From: Neobacillus sp. SuZ13
Lineage (GTDB): Bacteria; Bacillota; Bacilli; Bacillales; Cytobacillaceae
Direction: 5' to 3'
DNA length: 64,000 nucleotides
NCBI RefSeq assembly: GCF_030123365.1
Contig: NZ_CP126107.1
Span: forward strand, 6,021,355 to 6,085,354
The stretch's first letter is position 1. Each line of letters begins with the position of its first letter. The notes under the pieces are model-generated. The model was not told the origin of the DNA. It was given only the letters and a program-made list of their open reading frames with translations, and did no database searches. The translations under genes and the position numbers were made by a program. This document shows, one piece after another, positions 17,654-25,811 of the stretch.

Positions 17654-19066
17654 ATGCCGAACCTATTATTTTATCTGACTTTTACAATGGTGACCCTATT
17701 ATTTATCGTGTTGGTATTCATGCTCATCTGCTGGCGCTGGATGATGAAACTCATAGTGAAAAAGGCCGGAAAAATTATTTTATCTGACAGTTATCAAGAA
17801 AATGTGATGGAGTTGATGCCGGGACTCAGGCATATGGGCATTCAGAATATGATAGAAAATAGCCTTCGTGCAGAAACAGGGACTGTCTTGGATCGTCCTC
17901 TTGGCGGCTCTTCTAAAAAATGGCCGAATTTGGATCCCATTACCTTTATCCCTGCACAGACCTCACCATTTCCGGTCAATGGTGAGGAAGATGTAGATAT
18001 ATCTGTTACCATTGGGCCAAAGGCAAAAAAACCAATGGATATAAAAATTCCACTTATGATTAGTGGCATGGGTTACGGGATTTCACTTAGTGAACAAGCA
18101 AGGCTATCTTTAGCAAAAGCAGCTAAAAAGACCGGAACGGCGATTAATTCAGGGCAAGGTGGAATCTTACCCGAAGAATTAGACGCTGCTGGAAAGTATA
18201 TTTTACAATTTTCTAAAACAGATTGGGCAAAGGAAGAACATTTATTTAACCGTGCAGACATGATAGAAATTAAATTAGGCCAGGGTGCATTAGCTGGAAT
18301 GGGAAGAAAAATCCCTCCACAAAATTTAACAGGTCGTGCTCGCGAAGTAATGGGGCTTAAGGAAAATGAGGACGCGGTCATTTATGAAAACTTTTATGAA
18401 AATCAAACGCTAATAGACTTAAAACTACTTGTGGAGGAGCTTCGCGTAAGATCAGGCGGTGTTCCTATAGGAGCCAAAATTGGTGCAGGTGGAAAAATTG
18501 AAGAAGATATTGATCATTTGATCTTAATGGGAATTGATTTTATAGCAATTGACGGCGGTCAAGCAGCCATGCACGGTGCACCACCTATATTATATGATGA
18601 CTTTGGAATCCCGACATTACATGCGGTAGTTAGAGCTGTGAATCATCTAGAAAAAAGAAAGATGAAGGGAAAGATTAGTTTAATCGTTTCTGGAGGCCTT
18701 TTAGTACCCGGTCATTTTTTGAAAGTGCTTGCACTTGGGGCTGACGCTGTATATTTAGGCTCTGCCATGTTGTTTGCTCTTGCTCATGATCAAGTATTGA
18801 ATGCCCTCCCATTTGAACCTCCTACACAAGCTATATGGTATGATGGCAAGTTTAAGGATCAATTTAAAACCGAAGAAGGGGAAAAAACAGCTGAAAAATT
18901 CTTAACTGCTAGTGTAGAAGAAATGAAAATGGCATTAAGAGCAATAGGAAAACGATCTTTAAAAGAGTTGTCAAAAAAGGATTTAGTTTCCTATGATGAA
19001 TTAACGGCTAAAATGGTTGGAATTCCGTTTTCCTTTAGACCATGGGAAGACAAGCAACAATCGTAA
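17654..19066 (+). CDS. Membrane-anchored FMN-binding glutamate synthase-like protein (copy 2)
   Basis: A 470-residue paralogue of the preceding gene, aligning throughout with the same N-terminal helix, the same FMN barrel motifs (GAKIGAGGKIEEDIDHL, AIDGGQAAMHGAPP, LIVSGGLLVPGHF) and the same C-terminal NEDxVS-type ending FSFRPWEDKQQS. ATG 17654 is chosen since GGAG lies 8 bases before it, whereas ATG 17648 is only 2 bases from that site. The gap to copy 1 is 44 bp, so the two are likely cotranscribed and may form a hetero-oligomer. It arose by tandem gene duplication. Confidence 0.85.
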   Translation: MPNLLFYLTFTMVTLLFIVLVFMLICWRWMMKLIVKKAGKIILSDSYQENVMELMPGLRHMGIQNMIENSLRAETGTVLDRPLGGSSKKWPNLDPITFIPAQTSPFPVNGEEDVDISVTIGPKAKKPMDIKIPLMISGMGYGISLSEQARLSLAKAAKKTGTAINSGQGGILPEELDAAGKYILQFSKTDWAKEEHLFNRADMIEIKLGQGALAGMGRKIPPQNLTGRAREVMGLKENEDAVIYENFYENQTLIDLKLLVEELRVRSGGVPIGAKIGAGGKIEEDIDHLILMGIDFIAIDGGQAAMHGAPPILYDDFGIPTLHAVVRAVNHLEKRKMKGKISLIVSGGLLVPGHFLKVLALGADAVYLGSAMLFALAHDQVLNALPFEPPTQAIWYDGKFKDQFKTEEGEKTAEKFLTASVEEMKMALRAIGKRSLKELSKKDLVSYDELTAKMVGIPFSFRPWEDKQQS

Positions 19067-19207
19067 ACGAAGATCTCTATCTTTCTATAGATCATAAATG
19101 ACTTGTAAAAAGTATGAACTATCCTAGTAAAAATGTTTTGTGGTATGATAATTAAATTGTTTACTACCTTGTTTCACATTAACATTCAACTAGGAAAAGA
19201 GGTATTT

Positions 19208-20398
19208 ATGTACTCTACTGAATTATCCAAGCGACATTGGTTGCTCATCTTTACACTTTCTTTATTAACATTTGTTCTCGGAACAAGCGAATTTGTTATC
19301 GTCGGGATCTTAACCGATATTTCCTCAGGTCTCCATATAGCAAATGCAAAAGCAGGGACACTTGTTTCTGCGTTTGCCATTACGTTTGCTATTGCCACAC
19401 CGCTCGTGATGAGCGTAACAAGTCATTTTCCTAAGCGTAAATGGATGTTGTTTTTAATAGGATCGTTCATCATCCTGAATGCTTTCTGTGTGATTTCGAC
19501 GAACTACATCATGCTCCTTATACTTCGGATGCTGACGGCGATTGTAACAGGAGTTTTAATCTCCCTTGCCATGATTGTTGCAAGTGAAACCATTCCAAGC
19601 CCCAAACGAGGACTTGCTATATCATTTGTTTTCGGTGGCTTTACTCTTGCAAACGTGGTTGGAGTACCAATTGGAACTGCCATCGCTGAATGGTATAACT
19701 GGAATGCAACCTTTCTGTTAACAACTTTTCTGGGGGGAATTGCGTTTTTGGCATCTTTCTTCATTTTGCCTAAGCGGCTCAGTCAATTTCGAAGTTCCAT
19801 GCGTGATCAATTTTCTTTGTTGACACACCCGCGAATCTTAATGGCATTTTTCATTCCATCTTTAGGATTTGGAGCGACGTATGCCGTTTATACGTACCTT
19901 GTACCGATCCTGAATGGAATGGAAGCACCGAATAATTTAATCAGTTTGATATTGTTTGGATACGGATTTATTTCGATATTCAGCAACATACTTGCTGGTA
20001 AAATTGCCAGCTTCAATGCGATTGGTCGCCTTCGCATTGTTTTTATTGTCCAAGCAATCGTTCTGGTCAGTTTATATTGGACGACAAATAATTTGCTCTT
20101 TGGATTGATTAACATTGGCTTGATGTCATTAATGGCCATCCTTTTAACGACATCTACCCAGCTTTATTTGATTGACCTTGCAGGCATTTATCAGCCAAAA
20201 GCGACAGGACTCGCTGCTTCTCTGATGCCAGTCGCAAGCAATGTCGGAATTGCCTTGGGTTCCGCAGTAGGTGGAATGGTTTACCATCAAGGGAATTTGA
20301 TGAGTGTGACATTGGTCGGCGGATTGATTGCTATCTTAGCAAGTCTTTTAACTTTTCTAAGCCATCACTTAGACCAAAAACAAACAAAACCCGCATAA
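19208..20398 (+). CDS. MFS transporter, DHA1-like efflux family
   Basis: A 396-residue, 12-helix transporter. The start of helix 1 (FVLGTSEFVIVGILTDIS) and the PSPKRGLAISFVFGGFTLANVVGVPIG segment (two halves) fit the DHA1 AraJ/YdhP/PbuE-like group, which exports sugars, purines or drugs. ATG 19208 has AAGAGG 5 bases upstream and is preferred over 19133, which has no site. Monocistronic, with its stop codon inside the terminator stem-loop. The substrate is unknown. Confidence 0.85.
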   Translation: MYSTELSKRHWLLIFTLSLLTFVLGTSEFVIVGILTDISSGLHIANAKAGTLVSAFAITFAIATPLVMSVTSHFPKRKWMLFLIGSFIILNAFCVISTNYIMLLILRMLTAIVTGVLISLAMIVASETIPSPKRGLAISFVFGGFTLANVVGVPIGTAIAEWYNWNATFLLTTFLGGIAFLASFFILPKRLSQFRSSMRDQFSLLTHPRILMAFFIPSLGFGATYAVYTYLVPILNGMEAPNNLISLILFGYGFISIFSNILAGKIASFNAIGRLRIVFIVQAIVLVSLYWTTNNLLFGLINIGLMSLMAILLTTSTQLYLIDLAGIYQPKATGLAASLMPVASNVGIALGSAVGGMVYHQGNLMSVTLVGGLIAILASLLTFLSHHLDQKQTKPA

Positions 20399-20416
20399 GT
20401 TTCATGCGGGTTTTTT
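20387..20416 (+). terminator. Terminator overlapping the MFS stop codon
   Basis: AACCCGCAT pairs with ATGCGGGTT around a 7-nt loop containing the TAA stop, then a T run. Confidence 0.9.
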
Positions 20417-20513
20417 GGAATAACCTTTAAATAAAATTAGCACACTCTATTAAAGAAGAAAGGCTGTGCTCCTTAAATCTCGCTTTTATTTTCCTTCTAG
20501 CTCATGGCTGCTG

Positions 20514-20741
20514 TTAGAGTTTCATTTGCACCATACCACTGAGTATGGTGAATATACCCATTCCTATACAAATCAAGCAGACAGTTCTTAACTTCTTTTT
20601 GGATGATTTAAGGAAATATAATGAAATTCCTAATAAGACCAAAAGAATACCTATTATTATACTAGACAGATAAAATAGTGGTGCGAGGTTTTCAAGAGCA
20701 TGATCTATTTGATTTTCAATTTTTTGTTCCATATTTCTCAT
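20514..20741 (-). CDS. Small two-helix membrane protein
   Basis: The 75-residue product has an acidic N-terminal amphipathic stretch (about 1-20) and two membrane helices (about 23-43 and 53-72) joined by the basic loop KSSKKKLRT. The start overlaps the stop of the upstream ABC permease gene by 4 bases, so it is translationally coupled. This suggests an accessory subunit of the exporter. No family recognised. Confidence 0.7.
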   Translation of the reverse strand: MRNMEQKIENQIDHALENLAPLFYLSSIIIGILLVLLGISLYFLKSSKKKLRTVCLICIGMGIFTILSGMVQMKL

Positions 20742-21445
20742 ACCTCCATGCAGTTAATCTTTCTTGTGATTATGTTGATGACAAGAACACTTATTAATAA
20801 AAGAATTATTGTAAAAATAATGATTGGACTATCCGCAGATATAGATCCTGCAACGACGTTACTTAGTAGAGAGCAAAGCAAGACTGAAGATATAATAGTG
20901 GTCGGTATAGATTTTTTTATAAAGCCGAGTGCCATAGAAATAATACCAACACTAACTGCAGAAATAGACATATAAAATGTGGTTTTGGCAGCCCTGCTTA
21001 TAATTTCAAAAGTGATGTTTCCATCTACGACTGGGGAAATGGATTCGCTAATACCAAAAATAATAAATATACTTATGCATGAGGTGATCATTGCAGTTGC
21101 CACAAATAGTGAAACGACAGCAATTTTTGCCAGAAAAACTTTTCTTCTGCTGACTGGGTATGAGAATAGCAGAGTAGTGCGTTTCCCTGAATATTCTTCA
21201 ATTATTATTTTTGAAAACATTACAGATGATAATAAGCTGAAGGCAAACATACATATTGTGCTAAATAATGGAATGATATTTTCATATCCTGCAAACATTT
21301 TCATGTCCGGATCTTTTGGCTCAATCTTTGGAGCATAGGCGAATAGATATATTATTCCTAACATACAGATTCCAATGATAGAGGCAGAAATAATGTATGT
21401 ACGAATATTTGTCTTTTTCAATTCAAGTTTCAATAGGTTAATCAT
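20738..21445 (-). CDS. ABC-2 type transporter permease
   Basis: A 235-residue membrane protein with six predicted helices and the ABC-2 pattern of a cytoplasmic basic loop after helix 2 (IIIEEYSGKRTTLLFSYPVSRRKVF, in two parts here). It is the membrane half of an exporter with the ATPase encoded just upstream, overlapping it by 8 bases. Candidate substrates are peptides, antibiotics or lipids. It is the second gene of an operon that starts next to a TetR repressor gene. Confidence 0.87.
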   Translation of the reverse strand: MINLLKLELKKTNIRTYIISASIIGICMLGIIYLFAYAPKIEPKDPDMKMFAGYENIIPLFSTICMFAFSLLSSVMFSKIIIEEYSGKRTTLLFSYPVSRRKVFLAKIAVVSLFVATAMITSCISIFIIFGISESISPVVDGNITFEIISRAAKTTFYMSISAVSVGIISMALGFIKKSIPTTIISSVLLCSLLSNVVAGSISADSPIIIFTIILLLISVLVINIITRKINCMEV

Positions 21446-22175
21446 TTCGTTTCATTCCTCCATTCACAATACTAAAAAAATATTCTTCTAAGCCATCTGC
21501 AAAATCCTTTTCGATATAGGCTAACTCTATTTCTTCAACAATGCTACCATCTACGATAATTCCTATAACATCTGAGATTTGTTCGATTTCACTTAAAATA
21601 TGGCTGGAAACAAGTATAGTCATATCATGTTTTTTTACAAGGTCTTGAAAAAGCTCCCTCATTTCCCGTATTCCCACTGGATCTAGCCCGTTAATCGGTT
21701 CATCCAAAATTAAAAGTTTTGGATGATGGATGATTGCTCTTGCAATCCCTAAACGCTGACGCATACCTAGAGAAAATTGAGAAACGGGTTGATTACCTAT
21801 ATTATGTAACCCAACTATTCCTAACGTTTTTTGAATATCTGTATTTTGAATACCCATATAGGAAAGATGAATTTCTAAATTTTCAATAGCGGATAAATGT
21901 TCATAAAAAATGGGAGTTTCTATCATACTTCCTACATCCCTTAGAATACGGTTTTTACCAATCTGAATATCTTCACTGAAAATTTCTATGCGTCCGGCAG
22001 TGGACTGAAGTAATCCTAATAGCAGTTTAAAAATTGTTGTTTTTCCAGCTCCATTTACGCCCAATAGTCCATAAACTCTTCCTTTTGCAACAGTCATGTT
22101 ACAATTTCTTATGACTTCTTTTTGATTGAAGGTCTTTACTAATCCAGATACTTTTACAGCAGATTCATAATCCAT
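21438..22175 (-). CDS. ABC transporter ATP-binding protein
   Basis: A 245-residue ATPase with Walker A GVNGAGKTTIF (about 38-48), signature FSLGMRQRLGIARAI, Walker B LLILDEPINGLD and a switch His in VSSHILSEIEQ. The signature has SLGM rather than SGGQ, common in ABC-2 exporters of the bacitracin or antibiotic-resistance type. ATG 22175 is chosen because AGGAGGAATTGAT lies just before it. The longer frame would start inside the operator. It is transcribed from a region carrying a perfect 20-bp palindrome that likely binds the TetR protein encoded upstream. Confidence 0.9.
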   Translation of the reverse strand: MDYESAVKVSGLVKTFNQKEVIRNCNMTVAKGRVYGLLGVNGAGKTTIFKLLLGLLQSTAGRIEIFSEDIQIGKNRILRDVGSMIETPIFYEHLSAIENLEIHLSYMGIQNTDIQKTLGIVGLHNIGNQPVSQFSLGMRQRLGIARAIIHHPKLLILDEPINGLDPVGIREMRELFQDLVKKHDMTILVSSHILSEIEQISDVIGIIVDGSIVEEIELAYIEKDFADGLEEYFFSIVNGGMKRND

Positions 22176-22196
22176 ATCAATTCCTCCTAAAGTGTT

Positions 22197-22216
22197 ACAT
22201 ACATTTAAATGTATGT
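22197..22216. promoter_or_regulatory. TetR-type operator upstream of the ABC exporter
   Basis: Perfect palindrome ACATACATTTAAATGTATGT directly upstream of the ATPase gene's ribosome binding site. A near-identical palindrome lies upstream of tetR. Confidence 0.7.
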
Positions 22217-22252
22217 ATATGTGTAAAAGTAAACTGCCCAAAGGCAGTCCAC

Positions 22253-22897
22253 TTAGATATTTAAAATAGATTCATGAAATTTTTTAAGAGTATCAAGTAT
22301 CTGGTCATCAATCACTGGGAGTCCGATACTATTAAATAATTCTTGTAAATGTTTTGCTTTTAATAGATATTCCTCCGTGTCCACTGAAAAGATAATAGGA
22401 CTTAACCAAATATTGGTCAATAACATAAATGTTTCAGATGCCTGCTTAGGATATTGAACAGAAATAGACCCATCCATTACCCCTTCATCGATAAAGGCGA
22501 GTATATCAGGAGCCCCTGAATTTACACAATCCTGTAATTGTTTGGCAATCAATTTGGGATTGTTTAGGATTGTTGGGATCGTTTTAACGGCTTCTAATTG
22601 TCCAATATTTTCAAATGACAGTAAAAATGCCATTCTCAACTTTTCTAGTCCGTTTAATCCAGAAATATTTTTAGACCTTTTGAACGGGTCGTTTTCAGTT
22701 GCCAGTCGATTGAGAACAGCTTGAATTATATCCTCTTTAGATTTAAAGTGATGGTAAAATGCACCTCTGGTTAAATCCCCTAAATCATCTACAATATCCT
22801 GAATGGTAGTTTCTTCCCATCCCTTTTCCACAAACAACTTTGTTGCTGTGTCCAAGATTCTTTTTACTGTTATTTCTGGATATTTATTTCTTGGCAA
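22253..22897 (-). CDS. TetR/AcrR family transcriptional repressor
   Basis: A 214-residue regulator. The N-terminal HTH is clear: TVKRILDTATKLFVEKGWEE, TTIQDIVDDLGDLTRGAFYHHF, KSKEDIIQAVL. The C-terminal ligand domain is about 150 residues. I place the start at TTG 22897 (protein MPRNKYPE...), since GGAGGG is 7 bases upstream. The ATG at 22912 would use bases inside the operator as its leader. Autoregulation and repression of the ABC-2 exporter operon are inferred from two matching palindromes, at 22197 and 22913. Confidence 0.88.
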   Translation of the reverse strand: MPRNKYPEITVKRILDTATKLFVEKGWEETTIQDIVDDLGDLTRGAFYHHFKSKEDIIQAVLNRLATENDPFKRSKNISGLNGLEKLRMAFLLSFENIGQLEAVKTIPTILNNPKLIAKQLQDCVNSGAPDILAFIDEGVMDGSISVQYPKQASETFMLLTNIWLSPIIFSVDTEEYLLKAKHLQELFNSIGLPVIDDQILDTLKKFHESILNI

Positions 22898-22912
22898 GAT
22901 GCTACCCTCCAT

Positions 22913-22932
22913 ACATACATTTATATGTATGT
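22913..22932. promoter_or_regulatory. TetR-type operator upstream of tetR
   Basis: ACATACATTTATATGTATGT, a palindrome with one central mismatch, nearly identical to that at 22197-22216. It overlaps the likely -10 region of the tetR promoter (TATTAT/TATACA on the minus strand). Confidence 0.65.
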
Positions 22933-23113
22933 ATAATATCCCTTATTAATAAAAATGTAAAGTATTACTAGCAGAAAATTTGAATAGAGGTTTTTATACA
23001 ATATCGGTAAAGGTGAGGCTGGAAGCTACCACCGCATGAATTATAATTATGACTTCAGTTGCTGTACACTTCACATGTTAAAATGTATAAAAATATTCAT
23101 GTAAGAAGTTTAA

Positions 23114-23144
23114 TTAAAAACCTCATTTACTTATGATACGGTTC
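23114..23144. repeat. 31-bp copy of the rlmH 3' end (distal att-like repeat)
   Basis: Exactly matches 27829-27859, the last five sense codons and stop of rlmH plus 13 bp downstream, in the same orientation. On the minus strand it contains GAACCGTATCATAAGTAA, which resembles the SCC attachment core at the staphylococcal rlmH end. The rest of 22933-23245 shows no gene. Confidence 0.9.
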
Positions 23145-23245
23145 ACCGTAATGTATCTAAATGAGAACAATTTACGATTAAATTCCTCCACTCTGGCACA
23201 CAGGAAATTTTTACTATACAATTCAATTAAGGAAAAGTAAAAAGT

Positions 23246-23950
23246 GTGGTGATTGCCTTGTTTAAGTTATTGCTAATAGAAGATGATAAAACATTGTTTA
23301 ATGAAATCAAAGAAAGATTGACTGGGTGGTCTTACGATGTTTATGGTATTGATGATTTTAGTAAAGTGATTCAAGAATTTACAATCATAAAACCTGATTT
23401 AGTCATTATTGATATTCAATTGCCAAAATTTGATGGGTTTCATTGGTGTCGAATGATTCGATCCATTTCGAACGTTCCCATTCTATTTTTATCTTCACGT
23501 GATCATCCTACCGATATGGTGATGTCTATGCAGCTTGGAGCGGATGACTTCATTCAAAAGCCATTTCATTTTGATGTTCTCATTGCTAAGATACAGGCGA
23601 TTCTTCGCCGAGTATATAATTACAATAATGAACCAATTTCACTTAAAGCATGGTGCGGTGCAACAGTAGATTTTGAAAAAAATACTGTTGCAAATGACTC
23701 AGGTTCAATTGAGCTTACAAAGAATGAAATTTATATCTTAAAACTTCTTATTGAACAAAAGAATAAAATTGTGAGTCGAGAAGAATTAATCAAAAGCTTA
23801 TGGGATGATGAGCGCTTTGTGAGTGATAATACCTTAACTGTCAATGTAAACCGGTTACGAAAAAAACTGGAGGAGCTTGGCTTAGGACAGTATATTGAAA
23901 CAAAGGTTGGTCAAGGTTATCTCGCTAAAGAAGAGGAAAATTTTAGATGA
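23246..23950 (+). CDS. Response regulator, OmpR/BceR-like
   Basis: A 234-residue regulator with a receiver domain (acidic pocket Glu12-Asp13-Asp14, phosphoacceptor Asp56 in VIIDIQLP, Lys near 104 in FIQKPF) and an OmpR-type winged helix (about 135-230, DNTLTVNVNRLRKKL). GTG 23246 is the likely start, 8 bases after AAGGAAAAG; GTG 23249 is possible. The gene order, kinase, ABC ATPase and large permease next, is that of Bce modules which sense and resist peptide antibiotics such as bacitracin or nisin. It overlaps the kinase gene by 4 bases. Confidence 0.9.
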   Translation: MVIALFKLLLIEDDKTLFNEIKERLTGWSYDVYGIDDFSKVIQEFTIIKPDLVIIDIQLPKFDGFHWCRMIRSISNVPILFLSSRDHPTDMVMSMQLGADDFIQKPFHFDVLIAKIQAILRRVYNYNNEPISLKAWCGATVDFEKNTVANDSGSIELTKNEIYILKLLIEQKNKIVSREELIKSLWDDERFVSDNTLTVNVNRLRKKLEELGLGQYIETKVGQGYLAKEEENFR

Positions 23951-24951
23951 TTAAAAAATATTTAATTGAAAGGCTCGGCTGGATTATTCTATTTTTATTT
24001 CTACAATTATTTATCATCCTTGTCTCTTATTTTGATCCAACAATCCCGTTAGATCCTATCGTCTATATTGTCTTTTTATCATTGATTATTTTCACCATAT
24101 TTTTAATTATCCGCTACAATAAGGAAACTAAATTTTATAAAAGTATAGAAGCGTGGGAAAACAATCTTGATTTAACGAGTATTTCTACTCCAGAGAGTCC
24201 TTTTGAAAAAATTATTGAGAATAGTGTTACGAATCAGACTGAATTGTTGAAACAGATTGCTTCACAAAATCTGATGTCCTTAGAGCTGGAGAAAGATGAA
24301 TTATTATCTTGGATTCATGAAGTTAAAACACCGTTAACCGCTATGCGATTAATGATTGATCGATTAGAAAATGAAACAATGAAAGCTCATTTGATTTATG
24401 AATGGTTACGAATTCATCTACTACTTGATCAGCAGCTTCACCAAAAACGTATACCATTTATTGAAAATGATTTATATATTGAGAATACAGATTTAAAAGC
24501 CTTAATCATTAAGGAAATTAAAGATTTACAATCATGGTGTATTCAAAAAGGAATTGGCTTTGATTTACATATTGAGGTTAACGAAGTCCTTAGCGATGCC
24601 AAATGGCTGGCTTTTATCATCAGACAGCTTTTAACAAATGCCATAAAATATAGCGAGGCATCCGATATCATCATAAAGAGTTACCAAAAAAAGGAACAAA
24701 CAATCCTTGAGGTAGAGGACTTTGGACGCGGCATTGACCTAAAGGATCTACCGCGCATATTTGATAAAGGCTTTACATCAACGGCAAAACATCAAGATAA
24801 TGCTGCAACAGGCATGGGATTATATTTAGCAAAAAAAGTAGCAAAGCCATTATTAATAAATATAGATGTACATTCAAAATTAGGAATTGGTACAACTTTC
24901 ACTTTAATCTTTCCAAAAAGAAATCAATTCCTAAATATCACAGGCATGTGA
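23947..24951 (+). CDS. Intramembrane-sensing histidine kinase, BceS-like
   Basis: A 334-residue kinase with two N-terminal helices (about 10-28 and 38-56) separated by a loop of under ten residues, so it has no extracellular sensor domain. His124 lies in WIHEVKTPLTAM and the ATPase domain has the N box (LLTNAIKYSE), DFGRGI and GMGLYLAKKVA. BceS-type kinases read the state of their cognate ABC transporter rather than the drug itself, consistent with the ABC genes downstream. Its stop codon lies in a dyad that probably binds the response regulator. Confidence 0.9.
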   Translation: MIKKYLIERLGWIILFLFLQLFIILVSYFDPTIPLDPIVYIVFLSLIIFTIFLIIRYNKETKFYKSIEAWENNLDLTSISTPESPFEKIIENSVTNQTELLKQIASQNLMSLELEKDELLSWIHEVKTPLTAMRLMIDRLENETMKAHLIYEWLRIHLLLDQQLHQKRIPFIENDLYIENTDLKALIIKEIKDLQSWCIQKGIGFDLHIEVNEVLSDAKWLAFIIRQLLTNAIKYSEASDIIIKSYQKKEQTILEVEDFGRGIDLKDLPRIFDKGFTSTAKHQDNAATGMGLYLAKKVAKPLLINIDVHSKLGIGTTFTLIFPKRNQFLNITGM

Positions 24952-24967
24952 CAAAATTGTCACATGC
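24944..24967 (+). promoter_or_regulatory. Dyad with BceR-box core, possible attenuating hairpin
   Basis: GCATGTGACA pairs with TGTCACATGC around AAAT-type loop bases. The core TGACA-AAAT-TGTCA (24949-24962) fits the known Bce-type regulator consensus TnACA-N4-TGTAA closely. A TATAAT at 25016-25021 lies about 54 bp downstream, before the ATPase gene. T-rich sequence after the dyad means it could also act as a weak terminator. Confidence 0.55.
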
Positions 24968-25049
24968 TTTTATTATTTGTATGGTCAATCAAAGGAATCG
25001 GACAGCGAAGCCCTCTATAATAAAAATATCAAATCAAGAGGTGTGGGAT

Positions 25050-25811
25050 ATGAATATTTTAGAAGCAACAAAAATTCATAAAAGCTATGGTAATAAATTT
25101 AACAAACAAGACGTACTGAAGGGTCTAGATGTTAGCATTAAAAATGGGGAATTTGTGAGTATCATGGGTGCATCGGGTTCAGGGAAAACAACCTTACTTA
25201 ATATTCTTTCCTCAATTGATAAGGTTAGTAACGGGTCAATTTATATCGAAGGAAAAGAAATGACAGCCATGAAAGAAAAGCAATTAGCAGAATTCCGAAA
25301 AAATCATTTAGGTTTTATTTTTCAAGAATATAACTTATTAGATACCCTAACAGTCAAAGAAAATATTCTATTACCATTATCGATTACAAAAACAGCCAAG
25401 AGAGAAGCAGATGAGAAATTTAATACATTGGCTAAAGAGCTCGGCATTTATGATATAAAAGATAAATATCCAAATGAAATTTCCGGTGGTCAAAAACAGC
25501 GTACATCTGCAGCTCGAGCCTTTATTCATGAACCAAGCATTATTTTTGCTGACGAACCAACGGGGGCGCTTGATTCAAAATCAGCTTCCGATTTGTTAAA
25601 CAAACTAAGCGATTTAAATCAAAAACGAAACGCCACTATACTAATGGTCACTCATGATGCAGTTGCAGCCAGCTATTGCAGCCGGGTCATATTTATTAAG
25701 GATGGCCAAATTTATACTCAATTAACGAAGGGTGAGGAATCGAGACAGGATTTCTTTCATGACATCATGAAAACACAAGGTGTATTGGGCGGGGTGCAAA
25801 ATGAGCATTAA
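25050..25811 (+). CDS. ABC transporter ATP-binding protein, BceA-like
   Basis: A 253-residue ATPase of the MacB/BceA group: Walker A GASGSGKTTLL (about 41-51), Q-loop FIFQEYNLLDTL, signature ISGGQKQR, Walker B IIFADEPTGALDSKS and switch His in MVTHDAVAA. The Q-loop and GALDSK segments are typical of peptide-sensing exporters. ATG 25050 has GAGGTG 6 bases upstream; the open frame extends back to 24948 but overlaps the dyad. The gene ends 11 bases inside the permease gene. Confidence 0.92.
   Translation: MNILEATKIHKSYGNKFNKQDVLKGLDVSIKNGEFVSIMGASGSGKTTLLNILSSIDKVSNGSIYIEGKEMTAMKEKQLAEFRKNHLGFIFQEYNLLDTLTVKENILLPLSITKTAKREADEKFNTLAKELGIYDIKDKYPNEISGGQKQRTSAARAFIHEPSIIFADEPTGALDSKSASDLLNKLSDLNQKRNATILMVTHDAVAASYCSRVIFIKDGQIYTQLTKGEESRQDFFHDIMKTQGVLGGVQNEH

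Noticed and set aside
19090..19104. GATCATAAATGA, similar to an SCC att core
   Set aside because: Only the short core matches, the orientation is opposite to the rlmH repeats and no flanking similarity exists. Probably chance.
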